A stretch of DNA of 64,000 nucleotides from Stenotrophomonas maltophilia (GCA_002363385.1 DEVL01000005.1:1-64000), one strand, 5' to 3'. Positions 9,053-17,859 are shown, numbered from the stretch's first letter. Program-made: numbers and translations. The notes: generated from the sequence alone by a model not told the origin.

Positions 9053-12000
9053 ATGCCCGAGGCTGCACCCATCCGCCGACTCGCCCGCCGCTCGCTGCGC
9101 GTGCATGCGCTGCTGATCGGCGTCATCGTTCTGGCCACGGTGCAGGCAGGGCTGGTGCTGTCGACCACGCTGCAGCTGCTGAACGAAGAACAGGGCAAGG
9201 TGGACTTCCACTTCCGCCGGCTGAGCGGTGCGCTGCAGGAACAGGAACGTTTCATGCGGCGATGGCGGGCCCATGACCACGAGCGCGCACCGACACCGGG
9301 CGGGCCACCGGGTGCTGTGCGCAACGAGCCGCTGTCCCGCGTGCGCGAGCCAGGCGATGCGACGCTCGCATTCATCCCGTTCTCCGTCCTGCACGACGGC
9401 ACGCCCCCACCGACCTCCGCCGCGTCACTCGGCGTGCGGTTCTCCGGTTTCTACGGTGCGTTCTGGGCGGAATCACTGTACCCCTCACCACGCTGCCTGC
9501 TGGTCAGTGGCGAGGGAACCGCCGGGCTGCTGGTGCCGCTGACGGTCGACGACATCGATCCGGTGCGCCCCTCGTCGGCATCGTCGCAGGCGCTTGTGCA
9601 CTACATCCACGCGGTAGCCGCCAGTGTGTCCTTGCAACGTGGTGATGTGCGCTGGTTCCAGCGCGACCCGGGCGACGGCAACAATCGCCTCCTGTCGATC
9701 GCGCAGGCGCCGCAGGACGTCAGCGCATGGGGCGATGTGGACGCGGCGGCGATGCCAGCGATCGCTTGCCTTCTGGACCTTTCCCGCCTCGATGCCCACC
9801 GCCAGATTCTCGGCGAAGCGATCTACGATGAGCTGTCCATCATCGACCCGAACGGCCGACCCGTGCACGGCCCTGCCGTGAACGGCGATGGCCGCGGCGC
9901 GGAGCGCGCCTTCACGCCAACGGGCGTGGTCTACCGGATGCGAACCAGTGACGGCTGGCAGGCGGTCTATCAGGTGCGTTGGGCGCGCCTGCTGAGCCAT
10001 CCGCGCGGCCCCCTGATCGGCAGTGTGGTCGCCGCGCTGTTGCTGGCCCTCGGTGGCGTGCTGGTGCTGCGCAGCTATCGGCGATCGGTACTGGAACCTC
10101 TACGCGAGAACCACGAACGTCTGTTGGAAAGCGAAGCGTTCAGCCGCACCGTGCTGGATGCCGCACCGATCGGCTTGTGCCTGCTTCGACGTCGCGACGG
10201 ACAGATGATTCTCGAAAACGCCCTGGTACGCAGTTGGCTGGGGGAAGACCAGGCTGCACCCGGCTGGCACGGGGGGTGGCGCGACGACGCACTGGCCGAC
10301 GTGGATGCGCAGCGCCCAGCCGCACAACCGTACACCACGCCCGACGGACGCCACCTCTTGATCACCGCTACGGCCGCTCGCTACCGGGGCGAGCCGGTGA
10401 TGCTGTGCCTGTTCATCGATCTCACCGCTCAGCATGAGGCCGAACAGGTCCTGCAGCAGGCCCGGGTGGCGGCCGACCAGGCCAATCGCGCCAAAAGCCT
10501 GTTCCTGGCCACCATGAGCCATGAGATACGCACGCCGCTGTATGGGGTACTGGGAACGCTGGAGCTGCTCGGTCTGACGCCACTGGACAGCCGCCAGCAG
10601 GACTACGTGGGGACCATCCAGCGATCGTCATCGACCCTGATGCAGTTGATCAGCGACATCCTGGATGTCTCCAAGGCGGAGGCCGGCCAGCTGGTGCTGG
10701 AGCCGGTGGCGTTCTGCCCTGCCAGCCTGACCGAGGACGTCGTGCGCTCCTATGCGGGATCGGCCACGCGCAAGCGGCTGCAGCTGTATGCCTGCATCGA
10801 CAGCAATGTCGCCGCCCTGGTCATCGGCGATGCCGCACGGATCCGGCAGGTGCTCAACAACCTGATCAGCAACGCGATCAAGTTCACCGATGTGGGTCGC
10901 ATCGTGGTGCGTCTGCGTGGACTCAGCGAGCCGGGCGAGCTGCCGCAGCTGGGATGGCAGGTGGCCGATACGGGGATCGGCATCCAGCAGGAACACCAGC
11001 TCCGCCTCTTTGAACCGTTCTACCAGGCCAACCCGGCCACCGATGCGATGCGGGGAACCGGCCTGGGACTGGCGATCAGCGCCCATCTGCTGGAGCTGAT
11101 GGACAGCGAACTGCGGGTGGTCAGCGACAGCGGGCTGGGCAGCAGCTTCAGCTTCGACCTGGCGCTGGCCGAGAGCCCCGAGCTGCCGGAAATCCGCCCG
11201 ACGTTTGCGCAGCATCCTGCGGTTTACGTGCGCTCGTCAGCGCGCGAACTGGCCGAGAACCTGTGTGAGCGCCTGCGCCAGCGTGGCGCTGCGGCGCAGG
11301 TCTATCACCGTGAATCGGCACAGAATTTCAACCCGGATATCGCCATGCTCGATGCTGTGCTGGACGAGCCCGTTCCGGACTGGCCCGGACCGCACGTCGT
11401 GGCCAGGACAGATGGCGGCGACCACCCCGAGCTGATCGACGGACGATGGGACGTGGCGTTGCACAACCTGGATGCGATCGTGGATGCGCTGCTGATGGCT
11501 GGCGGTGACGACGCACCGCTGCGCGTACCGGCCCCCGCACCGCAGTTCCGCCGTCTGGGACTGCACGTGCTGGTCGCCGAGGACAATCCCATCAACCAGA
11601 TGATCCTGCGCGAGCAGCTGGAACAGCTTGGTTGCCACGCCGTGGTCGCAAGCGATGGCGACGAAGCCCTGGGTTACTGGACGCAGCGCCGGTTCGACGC
11701 CGTGCTGACCGATGTGAACATGCCGCATATCGACGGGTACACCCTCACCCGCCAGCTGCGTGCCAAGGGCGTGCGTGTCCCCATCATCGGTGCGACCGCC
11801 AACGCGGCGCCCGAGGAGCGTGAGCGCTGCGGCAGCGCGGGCATGGACAGCTGCCTGGTGAAGCCAATTTCACTCCAGGCGCTGTACCGCCAGTTGAGTG
11901 GCGTGGCTGAGCCGGGCCCCTCGATCACCCCTGAGGCTTCACCGGGCCGCGATGCAGCGGTCGATATCATCCTCGTCCCCGACCATCTGCGCGCACTGTT

Positions 12001-12265
12001 CCTGACCACCATGCGCAGCGACCTGGGTGATCTGTCCAACGCAGTACATGATCGTGATCCCGTCGCGGCCGGACAGATGCTGCATCGCATCCGGGGCGCC
12101 TTGGTGATGGTGTCGGCACAGCCGTTGGTCGACGCTGCCGAGGCGATCGAAGATAGACTCGCCGCAGGTGCCGCGGTGGACGCGTGCGGTGCGTTCCTGG
12201 CGCGCCTGGAACACGCATTGGTGCGACTGGAAGGCTCGCCGCCGGGAACCCTGGATGTCCCTTGA
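9053..12265 (+). CDS. Hybrid sensor histidine kinase with receiver and HPt domains (RcsC/BvgS-type)
   Basis: 1070 residues. Start 9053 is chosen over an in-frame codon 16 triplets earlier because GAGGGG lies 7 bases before it. Domains: transmembrane helix at about 18-40, an extracytoplasmic sensor to about 315 with no recognised family, a second helix near 322-343, a PAS-like segment, HisKA (ATMSHEIRTPLYGVLG, His near 490), HATPase (NLISNAIKFT, DTGIGI, GTGLGLAIS), a receiver (LHVLVAEDNPINQ, LTDVNMP, Asp near 887, CLVKPIS) and a C-terminal HPt (MLHRIRGAL, His near 1011). This four-step layout fits a relay that passes phosphate to the RcsB-like regulator 27 bases downstream. The sensor differs from the upstream paralogue although the catalytic cores are alike. 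Confidence 0.9.
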   Translation: MPEAAPIRRLARRSLRVHALLIGVIVLATVQAGLVLSTTLQLLNEEQGKVDFHFRRLSGALQEQERFMRRWRAHDHERAPTPGGPPGAVRNEPLSRVREPGDATLAFIPFSVLHDGTPPPTSAASLGVRFSGFYGAFWAESLYPSPRCLLVSGEGTAGLLVPLTVDDIDPVRPSSASSQALVHYIHAVAASVSLQRGDVRWFQRDPGDGNNRLLSIAQAPQDVSAWGDVDAAAMPAIACLLDLSRLDAHRQILGEAIYDELSIIDPNGRPVHGPAVNGDGRGAERAFTPTGVVYRMRTSDGWQAVYQVRWARLLSHPRGPLIGSVVAALLLALGGVLVLRSYRRSVLEPLRENHERLLESEAFSRTVLDAAPIGLCLLRRRDGQMILENALVRSWLGEDQAAPGWHGGWRDDALADVDAQRPAAQPYTTPDGRHLLITATAARYRGEPVMLCLFIDLTAQHEAEQVLQQARVAADQANRAKSLFLATMSHEIRTPLYGVLGTLELLGLTPLDSRQQDYVGTIQRSSSTLMQLISDILDVSKAEAGQLVLEPVAFCPASLTEDVVRSYAGSATRKRLQLYACIDSNVAALVIGDAARIRQVLNNLISNAIKFTDVGRIVVRLRGLSEPGELPQLGWQVADTGIGIQQEHQLRLFEPFYQANPATDAMRGTGLGLAISAHLLELMDSELRVVSDSGLGSSFSFDLALAESPELPEIRPTFAQHPAVYVRSSARELAENLCERLRQRGAAAQVYHRESAQNFNPDIAMLDAVLDEPVPDWPGPHVVARTDGGDHPELIDGRWDVALHNLDAIVDALLMAGGDDAPLRVPAPAPQFRRLGLHVLVAEDNPINQMILREQLEQLGCHAVVASDGDEALGYWTQRRFDAVLTDVNMPHIDGYTLTRQLRAKGVRVPIIGATANAAPEERERCGSAGMDSCLVKPISLQALYRQLSGVAEPGPSITPEASPGRDAAVDIILVPDHLRALFLTTMRSDLGDLSNAVHDRDPVAAGQMLHRIRGALVMVSAQPLVDAAEAIEDRLAAGAAVDACGAFLARLEHALVRLEGSPPGTLDVP

Positions 12266-12292
12266 TTGCTACTACCGGTGCCGAGAACACGC

Positions 12293-12934
12293 ATGCAGAC
12301 CAAGATCGTCATTGCCGATGACCACCCGATCGTTCTGGCGGGTATCCGCGATGTGATCGAACGGGACCCTCGCCTGCAGGTGGTGGGGCAAGCGCAGAAC
12401 CCCACCGCGCTGGTCGAGCTGATGCAGACACTCGGTCCGGACATCGTGATTTCTGATTACAACATGCCAGGCGATGACACGCTGGGCGATGGCATCAGGT
12501 TGATCTCGTATCTCGACCGCAACTTTCCAGCCACGCGCATCCTGATCCTGACCATGGTCTCCAATCCGTCGATCATCGCCGAAATGTACCGGGCCGGCGC
12601 GAGTGGCGTGGTGCGCAAGAGCGGCGATCTGAAGGAACTCAACGTTGCCATCGCCTCATTGTTGGCGCAGCGCATCTACCGCTCGCCGGACCTGCCGCGC
12701 GAGGACGCTCTGCCCGCGACGGGCGATGCATCGTCCGCGTCATTGCTGTCGCCGCGCGAGTTCGAAGTCATCCGGTTGTTTGCCAATGGCCAGAGTGTGG
12801 GCGACATCGCCAAGCGACTGAATCGCAGCAGCAAAACCGTCAGCACCCAGAAGGTCAGCGCGATGCGCAAGCTGGGCGCCAAGACCGACCAGGAGCTGAT
12901 CACCTTCTGCCTGGCCTCGGACCTGTTCAACTGA
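12293..12934 (+). CDS. RcsB-like NarL/LuxR-family response regulator
   Basis: 213 residues. Receiver at about 1-125 (IVIADDHPIVLAGI, DIVISDYNMPGD with Asp55, LTMVSNPSI, GVVRKSG) and a C-terminal LuxR-type helix-turn-helix (LLSPREFEVIRLFANGQ, GDIAKRLNRSSKTVSTQK). DDTLGDGIRLISYL, the RKSG lysine context and the recognition helix resemble RcsB of enterobacteria more than generic NarL proteins. The ATG at 12293 is preferred over a TTG at 12266 because the receiver begins directly after it. It follows the HPt-bearing kinase by 27 bases and is its obvious partner. Predicted targets are the two box-like elements upstream of the first kinase and the autotransporter; this is inference. Confidence 0.88.
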   Translation: MQTKIVIADDHPIVLAGIRDVIERDPRLQVVGQAQNPTALVELMQTLGPDIVISDYNMPGDDTLGDGIRLISYLDRNFPATRILILTMVSNPSIIAEMYRAGASGVVRKSGDLKELNVAIASLLAQRIYRSPDLPREDALPATGDASSASLLSPREFEVIRLFANGQSVGDIAKRLNRSSKTVSTQKVSAMRKLGAKTDQELITFCLASDLFN

Positions 12935-13339
12935 GCCGCGCAGGCCGGTAACGGCCGGGAGCACCGCCCGCGCGGACATGCGGCAACTGACTGGCGGCCC
13001 AATCCCGGTGCCTGCCTGAAGCAGTTTAAGGATCGCCTGATGTAAGCGGCGGTACCCACTGCCTAGCCTGTGCATACCGGTGGCGCAACGGTCTTGCCTG
13101 ATCACGGCACTGCCCTGCGGCTTCGCCGGTACGGCTTCAAGGACGCCCCTGAGACACGCACTGGCGTGTCGTGGCGATGGCATTGCCATCTTGCCCTCCC
13201 TTCCCCGCGCCTTGTCGCCATGCAGCGTTGCCGGCCATCTCCGGTGATGCCCCGAAGGTGATCGCCAACGTGGCGATCGTCATGGCTGCAGACGCACCGG
13301 GTGCACGCCGGGCGGCTGCCTTGCAACGAGATAGGCAGG
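12935..13339 (+). other. 405-bp non-coding region: promoter and structured leader of the autotransporter
   Basis: No convincing gene is seen. The first 90 bases carry no recognised signal. The putative operator/promoter is at 13024-13069. The remaining 270 bases would be a 5' leader and contain three perfect hairpins: GACACGC-actg-GCGTGTC (13153-13170), GATGGC-att-GCCATC (13176-13190) and GATCGCCA-acg-TGGCGATC (13260-13278). These could affect translation or mark a small RNA. Confidence 0.55.
13024..13069 (+). promoter_or_regulatory. Putative RcsB-box-like operator and -10 upstream of the autotransporter
   Basis: TTTAAGGATCGCCTGATG is followed after 19 bases by CCTAGCCT. Relative to the copy at 4777-4822, both blocks and the distance between them are the same. 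TAAGGATCGCCTGA matches the recalled E. coli RcsB box at 11 of 14 positions. Its centre lies about 41 bases upstream of the start predicted from TAGCCT, typical for an activator overlapping the -35 region; no consensus -35 is present. Confidence 0.5.
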
Positions 13340-16300
13340 ATGAACAGAATCTACCGATTGGTACGGGATCCCGTGAGTGGACGCTGCGTGGTTGCGTCCG
13401 AATTTGCCCAGCGGCGCGGCACGCACTCAGGCGTGACCGCCACGCGTGGCGGTGGCCTGCCGACACGGCTGGCGCTGTGCGTCGCGCTGCTGGCGGCGCT
13501 GCCCGCCGCTGCGGTGGAGTACACCACCCCGATCACGGTCAATGCCGGCGACGCGTTCGATCTGGCCGCTGGTGACAGCGTAGTCCACGCCGGCAGCAGC
13601 TATGCGGTCTTGGTGCAGGGCCAAGGTGCCGCGCTGACCAGTACCGACCTGGACATGCGCGTGACCGTCAATGGCAGCGGCATCGGCGCCATGTCCGGCG
13701 GCAATGCAGTGATCAACGGCGGGCACCTGCAGTTGGGCGATGGCAGCGCCAGCGTTGGCTATGCGCTCAACGCCAGCGGTGTTGGCAGCGTGATCCGGGC
13801 CGACAATCTGGTCATCGATGCCTACCGCAACGGCTCGGGCTACGGCACGGTCAATGCCACCGGCGGCGGGAAAGTCTGGCTGACCGGCGGCCACGTAAGC
13901 AGTGCTGGTCATGCGCTTTACGCCACCGGGAGTGGCAGTGAACTGCATGTTGTCGGCACGGGTATCGACAGCGGCGCCAACAGTGCCGTGCAGGCGGCAT
14001 CCGGCGCGCTGTTGTCGATGGAATCACTGCAACTGACCTTCGCGCCAGGCAACAACGGCTTCAGCGGGCGCCTCTCCTCCAGTGATACTGGCAGCGTGCT
14101 GTCGCTGACCAATGTCGATGTCACCAACGGCTCCTTCGATATCAGCAACGGCGGCCTGCTGCGCATGAGCGGGGGCAGCGCCACCACGACGGGGAGCAGT
14201 ATCCGTCTAATGGGCAACAAGACCAATCGGCTGTACGCAACAGCCGAAGTGACGGGGGGCCGTTTTGAGACGACCGGTGGTTACGGCGTCAACATCAACG
14301 ACTGGGGCCGGCTGACCGCCGACGGGGCGCATTTCATTGTGCGTGACGGGCAATCCGGACTGTGGTTGTCCAGCTCGGCGTCGCTGGCAGATCTGACCGG
14401 TACCGTGATCAGCACGTACGGTACCAATGGCTATGGCCATGGCATCGATGTCTGGGGCGGCACTGCAACGATCAACGGCGGCAGCATCGACACCCATGGC
14501 GACGGTGTGTACGGACTCCGCGCATCGGGCAGTAACCCACCAACGCCGTACTCCCGTATCCGCGCCAATGGACTGGATATCACCACCTACGGCAATGGCG
14601 GTGGCGGTGTGTTCCTGGGCGGCAGTACCGCAGACGTTCAACTGGACGGCGGCCACATCAACGTGCTGGGCGATGCGTCGTTCGGCATCGTGCAGATGAA
14701 TACCGCGGTACTCACCGCAGACAACGTCGCGGTCCATGCGCAGGGAGCCAGTTCCGGTGTCTACCGCTCCTACATCACGGTGTTCGGTCCGTACTGGAAC
14801 CGGGTGGCATTCAACAACAGCCAGCTGCAGAGTGAGGACGGACCGGCATTGTGGCTGCAGGGCAGCAATCAGGATCTGACCCTCACCAATACGGATGTGA
14901 TCGCGCGCCAGGCCGGTGCGGTGGAAAGCGGCCGCCTGCTGCGTGTCAGCGATACCGTGTTCACCGATGGCAGCTCGGTGGCCACCTCCGACGTCGTGTT
15001 CACCGCCGACAACAGCCGCCTGACCGGCGATGTGGTCGTGGACAGCGCCACCGCCAACGTACAGATGGCCCTGGGCAACAGCAGCGTGCTGACCGGCGCA
15101 CTGCGCAGCGACAGCGGCTTCCACGTGGCCTCGCTGTCACTGGATGACAGCAGCCGCTGGAACCTGCGCGGCGATTCCAGCGTGGGCACGCTGCAGCATG
15201 CCGGTACCATCGCGTTCGTTGCGCCCACGCAGGACGACTTCAAGACCCTCACCATCACCGGCGACTACGTCGGCAACGGCGGCACCTGGGTGATGAACCG
15301 CCAGCTTGGCGATGACGGCTCCCGTGGCGATGCGCTGGTGATCCAGGGCAACAGCAGCGGCACGGCCAACGTAAGGGTCGAGAACGCAGGCGGTGCAGGT
15401 GCACTGACCAGCGATGGCATCCGGCTGATCAGCGTGGCCGGCCAGTCGGAGGCGCAGTTCACCCTGCAGGGCCGCGCGGTTGCCGGTGCGTACGACTACT
15501 TCCTGTACAAAGGCGGCGTGGCTGATCCGGATGACGGCAATTGGTACCTGCGCTCGGTGTATGTGCCGCCGGTCGATCCGGTTGATCCGGTTGATCCGGT
15601 CGATCCGGTCGATCCGGTCGATCCGGTTGATCCGGTTGATCCGGTCGATCCGGTTGATCCGGTTGATCCGGTCGATCCGGTTGATCCGGCGAATCCCCTT
15701 GCACCAGAGGATCCCGTGGATCCCGTGGATCCAGCACGCCCTGATCCGGTTGACCCCGCGACGCCACCTGCACTGAGGGTGGAACGTCCGGAGCCCGCCG
15801 TCTATCTCGCCAACCAATCCACCGCGCTGCGCATGTTCCAGCACAGTCTGCATGATCGTGCGGGCGATCCCATGCGCGTCCCATCCGACGACTCCCCCGG
15901 CGCGCTGGCCTGGGCAAACGTGCGCAGCAGCACCATGGATCGCCAGGCTGCGGGGGAGCAGGTGCGCGTGGACAGCCGCGTGGACAGCGTGATGATGGGC
16001 ATTGGACATGCTCTTGCCGAAACCGCGGGTGGCCAGCTGCAGGTCGGGTTGATGGGTGGACATGGCCGCGCCACCAATGACGCCACCTCGCGGGTGACCG
16101 GCTACACCGCGCGCGGCGTAGTGTCCGGTACCAGCCTGGGCCTCTACGGCACTTGGGTGCAGGAGGCCGGCATGCTTCCCGGCGCGTATGTGGACAGCTG
16201 GTTGCAGTACGCCCGTTTCCGCAACCGCGTGCAGGGTCAGGGCCTGGCCGAGCAACAGTACCGCTCGCGCAACTGGAGTGGCTCTGTGGAGGGCGGCTAT

Positions 16301-16726
16301 ACCCTGCCATTGCACAGCAATGGGCAGCGGGGTGTATATCTGGAACCGCAGCTGCAGGTGATCCACAACCACTACAACGCCGATGAGGTCGTCGAGGCCA
16401 CTGGCACGGTCGTGGAGAGCCGCCGCGTGGGTGGCACCAGCACCCGGCTCGGCGCGCGCCTGTATACCCGCGCGCTGACCCAGAAGCAGGGTCAAGTGCA
16501 TCCCTTCGTCGCGGTGAACTGGTGGTCGGGTGGCAATGCGTCGGCGATCGCGGTGGACGGCGAAGCGATCCGTCGTGATCTGCCTGACGACCTGTACGAG
16601 GCCAAGGCCGGCGTGCAGGTCAACCTGTCCGGAGGGTGGCGTGGTTGGGGCCAGATCAGCCACCAGACCGGCAGCCAGGGCTATCGCGATACCAGCGCAC
16701 AGCTGGGTGTTTCCTTGAACTGGTAA
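13340..16726 (+). CDS. Autotransporter adhesin (type Va) with ESPR and VDP-repeat linker
   Basis: 1128 residues. The start MNRIYRLVRDPVSGRCVVASE is an extended signal peptide region (ESPR), followed by a hydrophobic core to about residue 62. The passenger is a long run of glycine/asparagine-rich beta-helix-like repeats (residues 65-640) ending in a pertactin-like autochaperone segment. Then comes a linker with 13 exact Val-Asp-Pro repeats (about 745-783) and further PVDP/ARPDP sequence. The C-terminal 270 residues form the autotransporter beta-barrel ending in GVSLNW, with the terminal aromatic residue required for outer-membrane insertion. No protease motif is seen, so adhesion or biofilm function is likely. 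It lies directly downstream of the RcsB-like gene, separated by a 405-bp regulatory region. Confidence 0.9.
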   Translation: MNRIYRLVRDPVSGRCVVASEFAQRRGTHSGVTATRGGGLPTRLALCVALLAALPAAAVEYTTPITVNAGDAFDLAAGDSVVHAGSSYAVLVQGQGAALTSTDLDMRVTVNGSGIGAMSGGNAVINGGHLQLGDGSASVGYALNASGVGSVIRADNLVIDAYRNGSGYGTVNATGGGKVWLTGGHVSSAGHALYATGSGSELHVVGTGIDSGANSAVQAASGALLSMESLQLTFAPGNNGFSGRLSSSDTGSVLSLTNVDVTNGSFDISNGGLLRMSGGSATTTGSSIRLMGNKTNRLYATAEVTGGRFETTGGYGVNINDWGRLTADGAHFIVRDGQSGLWLSSSASLADLTGTVISTYGTNGYGHGIDVWGGTATINGGSIDTHGDGVYGLRASGSNPPTPYSRIRANGLDITTYGNGGGGVFLGGSTADVQLDGGHINVLGDASFGIVQMNTAVLTADNVAVHAQGASSGVYRSYITVFGPYWNRVAFNNSQLQSEDGPALWLQGSNQDLTLTNTDVIARQAGAVESGRLLRVSDTVFTDGSSVATSDVVFTADNSRLTGDVVVDSATANVQMALGNSSVLTGALRSDSGFHVASLSLDDSSRWNLRGDSSVGTLQHAGTIAFVAPTQDDFKTLTITGDYVGNGGTWVMNRQLGDDGSRGDALVIQGNSSGTANVRVENAGGAGALTSDGIRLISVAGQSEAQFTLQGRAVAGAYDYFLYKGGVADPDDGNWYLRSVYVPPVDPVDPVDPVDPVDPVDPVDPVDPVDPVDPVDPVDPVDPANPLAPEDPVDPVDPARPDPVDPATPPALRVERPEPAVYLANQSTALRMFQHSLHDRAGDPMRVPSDDSPGALAWANVRSSTMDRQAAGEQVRVDSRVDSVMMGIGHALAETAGGQLQVGLMGGHGRATNDATSRVTGYTARGVVSGTSLGLYGTWVQEAGMLPGAYVDSWLQYARFRNRVQGQGLAEQQYRSRNWSGSVEGGYTLPLHSNGQRGVYLEPQLQVIHNHYNADEVVEATGTVVESRRVGGTSTRLGARLYTRALTQKQGQVHPFVAVNWWSGGNASAIAVDGEAIRRDLPDDLYEAKAGVQVNLSGGWRGWGQISHQTGSQGYRDTSAQLGVSLNW
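15572..15688 (+). repeat. 13 tandem 9-bp repeats encoding Val-Asp-Pro
   Basis: Thirteen uninterrupted copies of GTYGATCCG (117 bp) inside the autotransporter gene, alternating only between GTT and GTC at the valine codon. Being a multiple of three, copy-number change would lengthen or shorten the stalk between passenger and barrel without a frameshift. Confidence 0.95.
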
Positions 16727-16734
16727 CGGCTTGT

Positions 16735-16777
16735 CCGCTTCCGGTCATGTGACCGGAAGCGGGCAGCGCAGCGTTTT
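16735..16777 (+). terminator. Strong terminator after the autotransporter
   Basis: CCGCTTCCGGTCA (16735-16747) and TGACCGGAAGCGG (16750-16762) form a perfect 13-bp inverted repeat, followed after 10 bases by TTTTT. It lies between the autotransporter and the convergent membrane-protein gene. Confidence 0.7.
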
Positions 16778-16785
16778 TAAGGACA

Positions 16786-17430
16786 CTACGCGGCATCCGG
16801 CATGGCGCGCGATGGAAGCAGCAGTCGGTTCGTCAACCAATAGGCCGTCACCAACCCGGCCAGCACCAACACGCAGGCGACGGTGAACGGGAGCTTTCCG
16901 CTCACGCTCAATGTCCAGTACAGCACCTGCAAGGCGCTGTCCGCCCGCTCAACCGCGGGATAAGGATCCGGACTGAGCAACAGGACGATGATGTCCAGCC
17001 CCAACACCCAGGTGCTGTAAAGCAACGGCACAGCGGCGGTGGCCAGCCCCAGGCGGATACACCAGGCAAGCAGGCGCATGCGCGCCGCGATAGCCGGGAT
17101 GGCAGGCGGTAGCGGGCGACTGTTGTAGCGCAGACACGCGGCCTTGGCGGCACTGGCCAACCACCACGACGCGCCGGCCAGCAGGAGCGCGATCGCGGTG
17201 ATCACCTGGGTGCCGGAGGTCAATCGCGCATAGAGAAAACGCAACGTGGCGTCGGCCATGGGTCGCTGATCGATCAGCGTGGGCATGTAGGCGTATCTGT
17301 GCGCATCCGGCTGCACGGCGAAGGCGAGCAGCGTTGCCAACACCGCGATGCCGCTACAGACCAGGACGGCGGTAACCAGCAGGAACTGGGACAGCACACT
17401 GCGTGCAGATTCGCGGGGCAGATCGGTCAT
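16786..17430 (-). CDS. Four-helix membrane protein of unknown function
   Basis: About 214 residues from MTDLPRESARS. I do not recognise a family. Four hydrophobic segments are visible: SQFLLVTAVLVCSGIAVLA, VITAIALLLAGASWWLASA, LGLATAAVPLLYSTWVLGL and FTVACVLVLAGLVTAYWL, with a polar N-terminus and short C-tail. No clear Shine-Dalgarno precedes this ATG; an in-frame start 25 codons upstream (17505) would add a histidine- and arginine-rich leader and is less likely. It is a single gene convergent with the autotransporter, with the DnaA-box-like region upstream of it. Hypothetical but plausibly real by hydrophobicity pattern and codon use. Confidence 0.65.
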   Translation of the reverse strand: MTDLPRESARSVLSQFLLVTAVLVCSGIAVLATLLAFAVQPDAHRYAYMPTLIDQRPMADATLRFLYARLTSGTQVITAIALLLAGASWWLASAAKAACLRYNSRPLPPAIPAIAARMRLLAWCIRLGLATAAVPLLYSTWVLGLDIIVLLLSPDPYPAVERADSALQVLYWTLSVSGKLPFTVACVLVLAGLVTAYWLTNRLLLPSRAMPDAA

Positions 17431-17584
17431 GGGGTGGCGTCCGTGTCGGGGCCACAGTATCGGGTGTGCGCAGCGGGTGTGGAAGGCGACGTGGCGCTTG
17501 TGCAATGCAGTCGACGTGTTCTGGTGAGGCGGTTTTCCCGTGGCACAAGGTCATGGGGACAGAGGGGTGAAGTGAACACCCACT

Positions 17585-17630
17585 TTTTCCACACGCCATG
17601 TGGAACGACACATGCAGATCATGTGGATAA
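17585..17630 (+). repeat. DnaA-box module 1 (46 bp)
   Basis: TTTTCCACAC at the left end, GTGGA at positions 16-20 of the module (giving the perfect inverted pair TTCCAC-N7-GTGGAA) and TGTGGATAA at the right end. The right box is a perfect TTATCCACA on the minus strand. Confidence 0.75.
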
Positions 17631-17699
17631 GCGGCGGCGAGCCTTTTGCCAGAAGGCTTTGCAGCGCATGGTGAATTTTTATCCAGATCCCCATCGCGG

Positions 17700-17745
17700 T
17701 TTTCCACACACGCCGTGGAAAGCGATGGGGGTTTGCTGTGGACAA
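17700..17745 (+). repeat. DnaA-box module 2 (46 bp)
   Basis: Same layout and exact length as module 1: TTTTCCACAC, GTGGA at 16-20 (again TTCCAC-N7-GTGGAA), and TGTGGACAA at the end, here preceded by GGGGGTTTGC. It is 36/46 identical to module 3. Confidence 0.75.
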
Positions 17746-17859
17746 CCCCGGGTAAGCGATGCGCTGCAACGGTTTTCAGTGGTGGTCAGAAATTGTCCAC
17801 ATCGCTTGCGGGCGGGTCAGAGGGGTTGACGCCCAGCGGCCGGCATTACCGCGTGCCGG

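Noticed and set aside
13070..13261. Small gene (63 codons, GTG) in the autotransporter leader
   Set aside because: No Shine-Dalgarno and a composition rich in Arg, His, Cys and Pro; the hairpins suggest RNA structure instead.
15572..15688. CRISPR-like or satellite array
   Set aside because: Units are 9 bp, contiguous without spacers and in frame; they encode Val-Asp-Pro in the autotransporter.
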